Shown one piece after another: positions 1-8,891 of a DNA stretch of 64,000 nucleotides. This DNA is from WLMZ01 sp043753895. GTDB taxonomy: Bacteria > Actinomycetota > Acidimicrobiia > Acidimicrobiales > Ilumatobacteraceae. Location: NCBI GenBank assembly GCA_043753895.1, contig JAYUWK010000027.1, positions 1-64,000 on the forward strand. Direction: 5' to 3'. How positions within the stretch are numbered: the stretch's first letter is position 1; every line of letters begins with the position of its first letter. The position numbers and the translations under genes were made by a program. The notes beneath the pieces are model-generated. The model worked only from the letters and a program-made list of their open reading frames with translations. It was not told where the DNA came from and did no database searches.

Positions 1-579
1 CCGCTGCATAAGGTCACCATTCTCCCCCGCGGTATGGCCCTCGGTGTCACGTGGAGCCTGCCCCAGGAACGCCACACGTACTCGAAGGAGTACTTCGAGG
101 ACACCATCTGCAAGGCCATGGGCGGCCGCGTCGCCGAGATGATCGTGTTCGGTCACCTCAACAGCGGTGCGGCCAACGATCTCGAACAGGCCACCAACAT
201 CGCCCGCCACATGGTGCGCGAGTGGGGCATGAGCGAGCGCATCGGCCCGATGGCATGGGGCAGCCAGCAGCATGTCTTCCTCGGCGAGGATCTGATGAGC
301 AGCGGTCGCGAATACAGCGATCAGACGGCGCGCATCCTTGACGAGGAGATCTCCACGATGCTGCACTTCCAGCAGGAACGTGCACGCGAATTGCTGATGA
401 AGCACCGCGCCGGTCTCGACATGGTGGCGCATGCGTTGCTCGAGCACGAAACCATCGACGGACCCGAAGTGGCCCGTCTCGTGCAGCAAGGCCTCGGCGA
501 ACGTATGCCCGCCGCCGATGTTCCCACTGGTCTCGAGGGCGCCGTTGCCACGGTCGCCCCCATCGATACCCTCGAATAG
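1..579 (+). CDS. ftsH: ATP-dependent zinc metalloprotease FtsH, C-terminal part
   Basis: The frame is open from the first base, so the gene begins upstream of the window. The visible part is the end of the M41 peptidase domain: it opens with HKVTILPRG and ALGVTWSLP, then has the GGRVAEM stretch, the segment around SGAANDLEQAT that supplies the third zinc ligand (Asp), and the helical tail. The AAA module and HExxH motif lie outside the window. FtsH is a hexameric membrane protease that removes damaged or regulatory membrane and cytosolic proteins. The short, acidic tail after LVQQGLGER is not conserved. The neighbouring gene is convergent, with only about 35 bases between the stops. Confidence 0.95.
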   Translation, partial: PLHKVTILPRGMALGVTWSLPQERHTYSKEYFEDTICKAMGGRVAEMIVFGHLNSGAANDLEQATNIARHMVREWGMSERIGPMAWGSQQHVFLGEDLMSSGREYSDQTARILDEEISTMLHFQQERARELLMKHRAGLDMVAHALLEHETIDGPEVARLVQQGLGERMPAADVPTGLEGAVATVAPIDTLE

Positions 580-613
580 CTCACAACCCGTTCTATGTGT
601 CGGCCGACTGGCA

Positions 614-1072
614 TCAGTGTTGGTGACCGAGACCCGGTTCTGGCGAGGTGCCCGGGTGACGCGCCTCGGCACAGGCAGCCCACAGATCGGTTGCGGTGAC
701 CGGGCCGAGAAAGCTGACCCGCACCACACCGTCAGGGTCGGCAATCACGAGCGTGGGTACGGCGTCGATGTTGTATCGCTCGTGCAGAGGACCGTGCGTG
801 GTGTAGTCGACGTCGATCACTGTGACATCACGACACGCGAGCACCGCCGCTTTGCGCTTCACATCGGCACAGGTGTGGCATGTGGCCGAGGTGAACGTGA
901 CCACGAGCCAATCAGCGGGGGTGGCACCGAGTTCGGCAAAGTCGGCGCGGTCCAGCTGAGCGGGCACCTGCCAGTTGTTCTGGGTGGGCGGATCGATTGT
1001 GCGTCTGCGTTGCAACAGCAGGGCAACACAACCAACAACTGCTACAAGGGCGGCGGCGATGAGAAATTGCAT
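614..1072 (-). CDS. membrane-anchored thioredoxin-like protein
   Basis: A small thioredoxin-fold protein with an N-terminal membrane anchor (roughly residues 3-20, followed by QRRR) and a TSATCHTC active site (Cys65/Cys68 from this start), then the cis-proline segment DAVPTLV. It probably faces outward and handles disulfides or delivers reductant; the partner is unknown. Three in-frame Met starts exist (1096, 1081, 1072), none with a clear Shine-Dalgarno sequence; 1072 puts the anchor directly at the N-terminus. The gene start overlaps the end of the DUF5719 gene, so it is probably the third gene of the GT2-DUF5719 operon. Confidence 0.75.
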   Translation of the reverse strand: MQFLIAAALVAVVGCVALLLQRRRTIDPPTQNNWQVPAQLDRADFAELGATPADWLVVTFTSATCHTCADVKRKAAVLACRDVTVIDVDYTTHGPLHERYNIDAVPTLVIADPDGVVRVSFLGPVTATDLWAACAEARHPGTSPEPGLGHQH

Positions 1073-2508
1073 GGTCCACATTCTGGTAGCGCCCACGAAC
1101 CAGAACCACCGCGCAAGCTGTAACCCCGCGGCAGAACCCGCTCGACGAGCAGGCGTTGCGTGGACTCCACGACGAGAGGTCGGCCGAACACGCTCGGGTC
1201 GGTGAGATCAATGGTGATCAACCCTGCGGCCGCAATGGGCAGATCGGTGAGGCTCGGCACGGCAACCTCGCCGCCCGGGCCGATGGCCTTGACCGTGACC
1301 TTGGTATCGACACCGTCCACGTTGTACACCACGAGCGCCTTGATGGCGGCGGCATCGACACCGATGGGCACGTACCAACGCGGCACCACGTACTCGGCAG
1401 TGATACCCATCACAACCGTCGTGGCGATCTTGTCGCCGGCGGGTTTGGTGAGCACACGCTCGACCACGATGGATGGAGCGGCAAGCGTGGAGAACACCAT
1501 ACTGTGCAATCCGGCTGGAAGACCGGCGATGGTGGAGGTGTCGAACACCACGATCTCGCCAGCCGCCACCGGGATGGACGGCGGTGATGAAAACGCAGAC
1601 GTGGTCGCCAGGCCGAGCACGGTGACATCGACCGATGCGTCCTGCGAGGTGGGATTAAACATCACGTACTGCTCGGTGATGCCAGCACCGCTCTCGCCGG
1701 CGGCGAACCACACCTGTTCCGAAGGTGCCGGCGCTCCGAGATCGAGTGTGTAACCGAGCCGGTTGCCACCGAAGTAGTGCTGGGCGCGAGCGACGATGAG
1801 CTGGCCGCGGCTGGCGATGACCTGCACGCCGACGACGGCTTCGTCCTTCAGGCCGTTGTCGGCCACGGAGACGACCTTCACGGAATGCGGTGCAACCGAG
1901 TCACCTTGGAATGCCGATGGTTCGCGCTTGCCCGACTTGGTGATGAACGCGAGGTTCACGCTCACCGAGTCGGCCGAGGGGTTGGTGAGGATGATCTGAT
2001 CGGTACTGCCATCGACGGTGAATCCATCGGCGAAGTACCACGTGGGCGATGTCTGGGTGATGCACGATGCCACCGCATTGCCCGCCGGGAACAGAGCACG
2101 CTGTTCCACCATGCCTTCGCCGCCGTCGAGTTCGACCATCGCCGACACGAAGGTGGCCGACAGCGCCTTGGTGACCGACAGCGTGAAGGTGTCGCGTGCC
2201 GGCACGCTGATGTCTTGAGACACGGGCGCCACACCATCGGATGCAAACAGCGTGATGCGAGCCTGTTTGGGAGTGTCGGTCGGGTTGGCGACCACGATGT
2301 CTCCGCCAACGGTTGCATCACCAGCAGGCACGCCAGGGCAGTACCACGTGGTGGTGATGGGCGTGCGCAGTGAAGCAAACGGACGGCTCGCGAACGGCGC
2401 CGCGCCGAAGCGTGCTGTGGTGGGCGCAGGGCTGGTACGACCCAAGACGACCGTTGTGCCAAGGCCCAACAGCACGACGCCAGCAATGACAGAACTGCGC
2501 CGGTTCAC
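1042..2508 (-). CDS. secreted/anchored DUF5719 family protein
   Basis: A 488-residue exported protein with a hydrophobic N-terminal signal/anchor (about residues 8-23) and a beta-rich, Val/Thr-rich body with repeated motifs such as GGDIVVANPT and TDQIILTNPS, as in actinobacterial DUF5719 proteins. Its function is unknown; in actinobacteria it commonly sits beside a large GT2 membrane protein and near F420 genes, as it does here. The GTG start overlaps the GT2 stop (GTGA), and a good ribosome-binding site (AGGAG, about 7 bases upstream) lies inside the end of the GT2 gene, so the two are translationally coupled. It acts at the cell surface; a role in cell-envelope glycan assembly is inferred only from context. 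Confidence 0.8.
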   Translation of the reverse strand: MNRRSSVIAGVVLLGLGTTVVLGRTSPAPTTARFGAAPFASRPFASLRTPITTTWYCPGVPAGDATVGGDIVVANPTDTPKQARITLFASDGVAPVSQDISVPARDTFTLSVTKALSATFVSAMVELDGGEGMVEQRALFPAGNAVASCITQTSPTWYFADGFTVDGSTDQIILTNPSADSVSVNLAFITKSGKREPSAFQGDSVAPHSVKVVSVADNGLKDEAVVGVQVIASRGQLIVARAQHYFGGNRLGYTLDLGAPAPSEQVWFAAGESGAGITEQYVMFNPTSQDASVDVTVLGLATTSAFSSPPSIPVAAGEIVVFDTSTIAGLPAGLHSMVFSTLAAPSIVVERVLTKPAGDKIATTVVMGITAEYVVPRWYVPIGVDAAAIKALVVYNVDGVDTKVTVKAIGPGGEVAVPSLTDLPIAAAGLITIDLTDPSVFGRPLVVESTQRLLVERVLPRGYSLRGGSGSWALPECGPCNFSSPPPL

Positions 2509-5500
2509 GAGGGTTCTCCTTCGGCATGTGTCGCAGCAGCAGCATCAACATCAACATCAACGTCCGCAGCAACCGCATCGATCTCGAGTGCTTTGGGGTC
2601 GATCGGGCGCACGAGCGGATCGAAGGTCGCATCGAGACTGAGCAGCGGGCCATCATCGACAACGAGTTCGGGGCGGCGGCGACGCAACCAGTCCCAGCGC
2701 AGGCGACTCGCGACCACCAACACCGCCAGCCACACGGCAATTTGCATGATCACCATGGCATATCGCGTGAAGCTCGTGTTGTAGCTCAGTGTGGCCTGGC
2801 CAGCCGTGGGCACATCGAAGGCCATCGTGCTGCCGAATGCGATGCGCGGCGCGATTGCATCGCCGGCCACACGGAGCTGCCAGTGATTGTCGAACGGCAT
2901 CGCGACGTGGAATACCCCTGCAGCTACCGGTCCGAGACCTGGTCCGTGATCGTTCATCCCGACCATCACGGGCTGCGAGCCAGTGATGTCGGTCTTGGCA
3001 AGGATCTCCGAACCGGCTTGCTTGCTCGCTTCTGCGGCCGAGGCGCTGAGCGTGCTCTGTGTAGGAATCCACGCCACATTCTCGAATGCGATGTAGTTGG
3101 GCGGCGTGTACAACCGGCGGAGATCGAGTTGCGCGTTCAGTCCCTCGACGAGACCAGCGGGCGTTGGCAGCGGGTCGGCTGTGGTGGAGTCGATACCGTT
3201 CACGAGCGGAATCACGATGTAGCGAATCGAGTAGGGCGCCAGCAGTCGACCGACCCGAGCTGTGGAGTTGTCGGAAATGAGACTCAGCACGTCGCTGACA
3301 TTGCGTTCGGCACCAGAGGTCGGGCCTGCCCAGTGTTCGTTGATGAACAGTGGGCCATCGTCGACAAGAGCGAAGGACACTCCGGAGGTGCCGGCGTCGT
3401 CGAACCGCCAGCCGGTGAGGGGCATCACGCGTGCGTCACCGATGAACAGCGTGCGGTAGTCACCCTCGGGGGGGTTGGCCGCGAACTGTTGCGACGGCTG
3501 CAGCAACACGTTGGCCGGCGTGGACCAATGCCCATTCGCCGTTGCCGCCACCGCGGGCACGATGCCGAACACAATCGCAACACCGCTGAGGATGCCGAGC
3601 GGCTGACGCCAACCAAAGCTTGCGCCCTGAACGTCTTGTTCGAACGCTGCGGCGGCGCAAGCAGCAGAGAGAGCAAGCCCGACGGCGGCAGGAGCGAGCA
3701 GCAGTCCCATCTCGGGCAAGCGGAACGGCAAGCCATCGTGCAGCCCGACGACCGCAAGCGCCAATCCGCCGATGGCGAGGACACTGCCTCGGCTGGCCCA
3801 CGTGAGCCGCCAGCCACGAGCGAGCAACGGTGCGACAACCACGGGCAGCCACAGTGCGATCCCCAGCACCCCGAGATTCTCCGGGCCGACACCAAAGCGC
3901 AGCACTCGCATGATCCCGAGGTCCGAGGAGATGGCAGTCGGGGCGCCGACGAAAGCGTCCCAACCGTGCGTGCCGAACAACGACACGAACCACGCCAGGT
4001 TGAGGACGAGCGCGATCACGCCCGCCGCGGTTGCGGCACCGAACAGTACGAGTGCGGCACGGATCAGGCCGCGAGCCAACACTGTGCCGAGACCGAGCGC
4101 CAACCCTGTAATGGCAACGATGCCGGCAAACGTCGGCGCAAATGCACTGACCACGGCGGTGAGCAGCGTGAGTTGGACCACCGTGCGCAACTGCTCACGG
4201 TGGTCCATCTCACCGAACGCATCTGCGACATCGGCATCTGCACGCGCCGTGAGTGCTGGCTCGATGGTGGCGATGCGACGCAACAGGTGCACCACCCATG
4301 GTGCCGCACCGTACGCGGCGACCACTCCCCATCGGCCGGCGCCGAGCGCGCTATATGGCAGGGGTACCGCGGCGTACACCACGAAGCCGATGATGCGCGC
4401 CCGCGACGACGGAAAGATCGACATCAATCGCCACGCGCCGTAGTAGCCGATGGGCAGCCATGCCAGGACCGCAACTGTGTGCAGCAGTCCCATATGGCCC
4501 AAACTGAAGGCCCCGGCAACGCTGAGGAGACCGATGCCCGTCGGTACTGGCGTGGATCGGCCGAGACCGTGCCCCCACCAGCCAGACCAGTACTGACCGA
4601 CGAGGGTACGAAAACTCTCTGGGTAGCGAAGGAACTCACCGACCGACGGCACTCCGTGCAGCAGGAAACTCCGGCTGCCGAGCAGGGCGAGGATCATCAC
4701 CGACAACCATGCGGCCAACTGACCTGCGGTGTTGCGGGTGAAGCGGCGCGAGCCGACGGCGCTGTGATCGATGGCGGTGTGTTGCTGCTCGCGCGTACGC
4801 AGATACGAAGCCAAGCGTGCGCTGCCACGAATCTGTAAGCCGGCGACCTCGCGGTACGGCACCTGACGGAGATCGGCGACCTCGCGCCGACGATGCACGA
4901 TGCTCGGAACTCGTGGAATCAGTCCGACTGTGGCGCGGAGTGAGGCGAACGCTTCGCCGAGGCGACCGGTGAAGAGACCCACGGCCAGTTCGAGCAACGC
5001 GATCAACAGCATCTGCAGGAGCACCACAGGCAGGCGCAGTCCACCGGTGAGGGTGGCGACGGTTCGCACTCGCTGCTGCGCTGCCGTCAAACGATGCGAG
5101 AAATCGGGGCGCCGCGCGATGAGTTGCTGACTGTGTCGGCCTCGCGCCGCGGGAACGACCACGACGCGCGCCCCACTGAGATGAGCGCGCCAGCACAAAT
5201 CGAGATCTTCGCCATGAAAGCTGCCCGAGGAATCGAAGCCCCCGAGCGCGCGAAAGAGATCCGCACGGACAAGCAGACACGCCGACGGGAGGGCGAAGAC
5301 ATCGCGGACCGCGTCGTGCTGTTCCTGGTCCACCTCGCCCGGCTCCACGAGTGGGTCGATCTCACCAAATCGGTCGACGCCGAGACCCACGTGCTGCAGC
5401 ACCGTTGGGTCCTCCCAGAACACCAGCTTCGGGCCGACGATGCCGGCATTCGATCGATACAACTCGTCGACAAGGAGGCGCGTCGCAGAGACGTCGAGCG

Positions 5501-5798
5501 CAACGTCGTCGTGCATGAGCAAGAAGAAGCCGTTGTCGCCCTCGACCAGATGGAGCACCTCGTTCGCGGCCGCCCCGTATCCGGGGTTACCCGTGACTGC
5601 CCGAACGAACGCCCCCGGCACACGGTCACGAATACGCGAGGGAATGTCGTCGGCCTCGCCAGTGACGAGGAAAAGCCATCTCAGGTTCGGGTAGTCCTGC
5701 CCGGCAAGAGACTCGAGGACCTCGTCGAAATCGGCCCCTGGCTCGTGAACGACCACAACGGCCACGACGGGCGGGGCGAGTTCGGTGTTGGTGTCCAC
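2505..5798 (-). CDS. giant membrane glycosyltransferase, family GT2
   Basis: A 1097-residue protein. Residues 1 to about 250 form a GT2 (GT-A fold) domain with VVVVHEPG at the start, a LMHDDVALD acidic motif and a FHGEDLDLCWR acceptor/catalytic motif. About a dozen transmembrane segments follow (roughly 255-770), then a large extracytoplasmic region, one more membrane helix near residue 1030 and an acidic tail made of Val-Asp repeats. It most likely transfers sugar from a polyprenyl- or nucleotide-sugar donor onto an envelope polymer. The GTG start has no obvious ribosome-binding site, so the message may be nearly leaderless. It heads the operon with DUF5719 and the thioredoxin-like gene. Confidence 0.85.
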   Translation of the reverse strand: MDTNTELAPPVVAVVVVHEPGADFDEVLESLAGQDYPNLRWLFLVTGEADDIPSRIRDRVPGAFVRAVTGNPGYGAAANEVLHLVEGDNGFFLLMHDDVALDVSATRLLVDELYRSNAGIVGPKLVFWEDPTVLQHVGLGVDRFGEIDPLVEPGEVDQEQHDAVRDVFALPSACLLVRADLFRALGGFDSSGSFHGEDLDLCWRAHLSGARVVVVPAARGRHSQQLIARRPDFSHRLTAAQQRVRTVATLTGGLRLPVVLLQMLLIALLELAVGLFTGRLGEAFASLRATVGLIPRVPSIVHRRREVADLRQVPYREVAGLQIRGSARLASYLRTREQQHTAIDHSAVGSRRFTRNTAGQLAAWLSVMILALLGSRSFLLHGVPSVGEFLRYPESFRTLVGQYWSGWWGHGLGRSTPVPTGIGLLSVAGAFSLGHMGLLHTVAVLAWLPIGYYGAWRLMSIFPSSRARIIGFVVYAAVPLPYSALGAGRWGVVAAYGAAPWVVHLLRRIATIEPALTARADADVADAFGEMDHREQLRTVVQLTLLTAVVSAFAPTFAGIVAITGLALGLGTVLARGLIRAALVLFGAATAAGVIALVLNLAWFVSLFGTHGWDAFVGAPTAISSDLGIMRVLRFGVGPENLGVLGIALWLPVVVAPLLARGWRLTWASRGSVLAIGGLALAVVGLHDGLPFRLPEMGLLLAPAAVGLALSAACAAAAFEQDVQGASFGWRQPLGILSGVAIVFGIVPAVAATANGHWSTPANVLLQPSQQFAANPPEGDYRTLFIGDARVMPLTGWRFDDAGTSGVSFALVDDGPLFINEHWAGPTSGAERNVSDVLSLISDNSTARVGRLLAPYSIRYIVIPLVNGIDSTTADPLPTPAGLVEGLNAQLDLRRLYTPPNYIAFENVAWIPTQSTLSASAAEASKQAGSEILAKTDITGSQPVMVGMNDHGPGLGPVAAGVFHVAMPFDNHWQLRVAGDAIAPRIAFGSTMAFDVPTAGQATLSYNTSFTRYAMVIMQIAVWLAVLVVASRLRWDWLRRRRPELVVDDGPLLSLDATFDPLVRPIDPKALEIDAVAADVDVDVDAAAATHAEGEPS

Positions 5799-5870
5799 GG
5801 GTAGCCGAGGTTAGCCGGGTAGTGCCCACAACCGGGGGCAGGACGGTTTCGAGCGCGACTCGTGCAGTGC

Positions 5871-5899
5871 TTGCAATAGTTAGCACTCTGCGCTATTCT
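5871..5899 (+). promoter_or_regulatory. sigma-70-type promoter for the small pentad-repeat gene
   Basis: TTGCAA at 5871-5876 and TATTCT at 5894-5899 are separated by exactly 17 bases, ending 34 bases before the ATG at 5934. A 6-bp inverted repeat (AGTGCT at 5866-5871, AGCACT at 5882-5887) overlaps the -35 box and spacer and could be an operator. Seen directly; activity is inferred. Confidence 0.6.
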
Positions 5900-5933
5900 G
5901 TTCACACACTTTCTCGACAGACAGCAGGACCCC

Positions 5934-6206
5934 ATGACCGCTCTCAAGTTCGCCCGGTTCCACTCGATTGATCTCAGCAACTTCGATCTGTCAAAGATCG
6001 AAATACCCAGGATTGACATGCCCAGAATTGACATGCCCAACTTCGAGATGCCCGCGATCGACAGCGCTGCGGTTACCAACGTCGCCAAGGACGCCGCCTA
6101 CATCGCCATCGGCCTCGCGGTTCTGACGATTCAGAAGCTTCAGGTTCAGCGCCGTGACATCACCAAGGCGGTCAGGGCGCAGTCTCGCCGCGTCAACCCG
6201 GCTTGA
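5934..6206 (+). CDS. small membrane protein with pentad repeats
   Basis: A 90-residue protein I cannot assign to a known family. Residues 11-45 are seven consecutive five-residue units of the form x-[I/F]-[D/E]-hydrophobic-[S/P] (SIDLS, NFDLS, KIEIP, RIDMP, RIDMP, NFEMP, AIDSA). One hydrophobic helix follows (about 54-70), then a basic tail (QRRDITKAVRAQSRR). Two units are near-exact 15-base DNA repeats (6007-6036). It has its own good promoter and stands alone between oppositely oriented genes. It is possibly a small structural or scaffolding membrane protein; no catalytic residues are visible. A short AGGA lies four bases before the ATG. Confidence 0.75.
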   Translation: MTALKFARFHSIDLSNFDLSKIEIPRIDMPRIDMPNFEMPAIDSAAVTNVAKDAAYIAIGLAVLTIQKLQVQRRDITKAVRAQSRRVNPA

Positions 6207-6285
6207 TCACCGGGGTATGAGGCGTTCTGCGTGACAGTGTGCGCCTTGCAGGGCACCTGCCGTGACGCAGAGCACGCTGTGCCGC

Positions 6286-8763
6286 TCAGCCCGCTGCGTA
6301 CCATCCGCTGATGTCGATGAGGATGTCCATTGCGACATTCGGTCGCAGGCACCACCGTCCGGACGAATCGACGATCCCCGCCACCGTGGTCGCTGCAACG
6401 GAGTAGGCGAAGTTGCGAACCATCGACAGGTTGGGCACCGTGGCCATACACGGGTGCACGGTAATGAAGCCCGCTTGGGTGGCGCCCACCTCGGTGACTT
6501 CTGCGGCGACCGCGGCGACGCCGGAGGCCGGCACCGCCCCGACGCCCGTGACCGCAACGGCCCGGTTCTGATTTGCTCCGAACGATCCCGCCAGGCCCAC
6601 ATTTTCACGCGTGTCGAGCACCCGTTGGGGCATCATCGCATGGAACGCAGTGGTGGCGCCCGGGCCGAACCAGCCGCTCACGTCGAGCACGAGGTGCATC
6701 GAGTTCGAGGCAAACAGACAGAGCCCGCCGTATCCGTCGAGACCGACTTGAGCATGGTTGGTCACCGAGGACCCGGTGGTGGCATTGAGGATCGACGTCG
6801 TCGGCCTGTCCGCGCCGCACGGCCAGATCGTGACGAAACCCGGGCCGAGCGCGTTGGTGCTGTGCACCGTCACCGCTGCACCAGTAGCCGCCGGAGGTGC
6901 AGCGTTCGTACCGCCGATCTGGACCCGTACCACGGTTCCTGCCGGCAAGATCACCCCACCGCGGGAATCGAAGCGACGCACAGGAGCGACAGGTTGGAAG
7001 GCCTGCCCGCCAACGGTCTGATAGATGCCAGTGAGATCAATGACAAGGTCGGTCGCGGTGGAGGAAAACACGCAGAACGTGCCGTCGGCACTGAGCGGGA
7101 CGACTGCAGTGCCCGCAACGATTCGTCCGCCGACCGACGGCACGATCGAGGCGAGCGGCCGTTGCGCACCGCACGGATACGCCGTCAAGTACCCGTTGAT
7201 CGCGGGAAGCACGGACGTGACATTGACCACGACTGCGGTCGCGTCGGCCGGTGCATGTGGATCGACGGTGAGCGTGCATCCCGACCCGAGCGGGCGGGCA
7301 TCGGTACCAAGACCAGACCGCGTGTCGATGAGGCGAGTGGGTGTGAGCGCCGTGAACCGGCTCGGTGTTGGGTTTGCGCCGGCTCCGGGCACGAGTGCGG
7401 CCGAGCGACCGGCGCATGGGTCCACGGGCACCGGCACCGGAGCTGAGCCGCGAATCTGGAACCACGCCGACTTCAGTCCCATTGCCAAGCGGAAGACGCT
7501 GCCGGTGAGGTTCACCGACCCCGCTGAACCAGTGACTGTCAGCGTCAGGATTCGCCCGCCCCACTCTCCGTTGCCGTCGCGGGAGGTCACCACAATGCCC
7601 GAGTAGACACCGATGCTCGGCCATGTCGCCTGAATCGTGGCGGTGTCCAACGTGGCAGTCCAGGAGTGCGCGTTGTTGCCTGCGACGGCATCGCCGTCGT
7701 CGACCACTGGGGTGAACCCGAGCGTGTTCTGGGCTGTGTAGCCGCCCGACGAGGCCGAGAACATTGCGTAGGCAATCGCGCCGCTCGAGGATCCATACCG
7801 GCGCACGACACCGCTGGTCGCCGCGACCGCCGCATCCGTGGGACCGAACTCCTGCGCAACGAAGGATCCCGAGACACTGTCGCGATACGCGGCACCACGG
7901 TAGGTCTGACACACGTTGTCACAGGTCTTCGCGTACGACTCCTTGTTCTCGGCGAGCCCGTAGCTTCTCGCCGCAACCGCTTGTGCCTGCAAGGCCTGCG
8001 CGCCCTTACCGCCACCGAGCGCAGCCCATCCCCAGGAGACCTCGCCGCCAACAACCGAGCGAAGATACTGCTCGATCGGGACCTGGCTGACGGTTCGGTT
8101 GGCGCCGACGCTGCTGTTGATCGCGCGTATCGTGCCCCTGTAGTAGCGCACGCGGCCCGACGACGGTTCGCACAGACCGACGAGATCGCTGACGTCCGTG
8201 CTCGCGCTGGTGTCAGTCTGCGGACGGAACGTGACCGACGTGGCTTGATCGGCGATGACGACACTCCAACCGTTCGCAGCATTGTCGAGATTCACGCCCG
8301 CGCCGGGGCAGACGTTGCCATCGGTACGACCCCAGATCCGGTAGTGGCCCTCGGTGGTCTCGCGCGCAACGAGGGATCGCCACGTCGATGGTTGGCCCAG
8401 ACCGGGGCTGAAACCGTCGATGACGAGTGCGCCCTTGTCGTGTACCACAGCGGTTTGCGCGCCATCGAGCGCCGTGAGCCGGACGGTGATGTCAGAACTC
8501 GATGCCGTTGAGCCAACGGTACCGCCGTAATAATGGTCGAGGATCTGCGCTGCACTCCAACCGAAGTTGATCGCGTAGCCGAGGGCTCCCCACTGGCTCA
8601 TCCCGATGGCGTGTCCCCAGCCATGGCCGTCGACCGTGATCGAGGTGGCCACCGTCGGCGACGGCGATGCGGCCTGCGCGGGGGGCTGTGCCACGGGAAC
8701 GGCAGCGGCGAGCGCCATAGCAAACGCAACACTGAGCAGACGTCGGTTTGTTGCGTAGGCCAC
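6286..8763 (-). CDS. SpoIID/LytB-domain surface protein with three C-terminal repeats
   Basis: A secreted protein of 825 residues. A signal peptide (RR at 7-8, hydrophobic core, cleavage near AQA-AS) leads into a SpoIID/LytB domain starting with GHGWGHAIGMSQWG (46-59), a family that includes peptidoglycan-remodelling lytic transglycosylases and amidase enhancers. Three repeats of about 118 residues follow (470-588, 589-706, 707-825), each with P-x-R-x-x-D-[TS]-R at its start and two conserved Cys. The GTG at 8763 is preferred: it has AGAGG upstream and follows the promoter at 8826-8854, whereas an in-frame ATG at 8841 would lie within that promoter. The protein probably binds or remodels the cell wall. 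Confidence 0.85.
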   Translation of the reverse strand: MAYATNRRLLSVAFAMALAAAVPVAQPPAQAASPSPTVATSITVDGHGWGHAIGMSQWGALGYAINFGWSAAQILDHYYGGTVGSTASSSDITVRLTALDGAQTAVVHDKGALVIDGFSPGLGQPSTWRSLVARETTEGHYRIWGRTDGNVCPGAGVNLDNAANGWSVVIADQATSVTFRPQTDTSASTDVSDLVGLCEPSSGRVRYYRGTIRAINSSVGANRTVSQVPIEQYLRSVVGGEVSWGWAALGGGKGAQALQAQAVAARSYGLAENKESYAKTCDNVCQTYRGAAYRDSVSGSFVAQEFGPTDAAVAATSGVVRRYGSSSGAIAYAMFSASSGGYTAQNTLGFTPVVDDGDAVAGNNAHSWTATLDTATIQATWPSIGVYSGIVVTSRDGNGEWGGRILTLTVTGSAGSVNLTGSVFRLAMGLKSAWFQIRGSAPVPVPVDPCAGRSAALVPGAGANPTPSRFTALTPTRLIDTRSGLGTDARPLGSGCTLTVDPHAPADATAVVVNVTSVLPAINGYLTAYPCGAQRPLASIVPSVGGRIVAGTAVVPLSADGTFCVFSSTATDLVIDLTGIYQTVGGQAFQPVAPVRRFDSRGGVILPAGTVVRVQIGGTNAAPPAATGAAVTVHSTNALGPGFVTIWPCGADRPTTSILNATTGSSVTNHAQVGLDGYGGLCLFASNSMHLVLDVSGWFGPGATTAFHAMMPQRVLDTRENVGLAGSFGANQNRAVAVTGVGAVPASGVAAVAAEVTEVGATQAGFITVHPCMATVPNLSMVRNFAYSVAATTVAGIVDSSGRWCLRPNVAMDILIDISGWYAAG

Positions 8764-8825
8764 GAGACACCACCTCTCACAGGATTTCGACGAGCACAGC
8801 TCGCCGGTCAACCGCCTAGAGTGAG

Positions 8826-8854
8826 AATCTAGCCGCGTCACGTGAAAGAATCAA
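8826..8854 (-). promoter_or_regulatory. sigma-70-type promoter of the SpoIID-domain gene
   Basis: On the minus strand TTGATT (8854-8849) and TAGATT (8831-8826) are separated by exactly 17 bases. Transcription would begin near 8819, giving a leader of about 55 bases to the GTG at 8763. This supports the shorter start of the downstream gene. Confidence 0.6.
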
Positions 8855-8891
8855 GGCATCCGGCCATGTCGACGCGACGGCAGCCACGCGT

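Noticed and set aside
2526..4838. A 770-codon open frame on the plus strand
   Set aside because: It is antisense to the GT2 gene, rich in Arg, His and Gln with no domain pattern, and results from the high GC third positions of the true gene.
5880..5888. TTAGCACTC, a half-site of the CIRCE heat-shock operator
   Set aside because: CIRCE needs GAGTGCTAA nine bases downstream and this is absent. The visible inverted repeat has the opposite order (AGTGCT before AGCACT).
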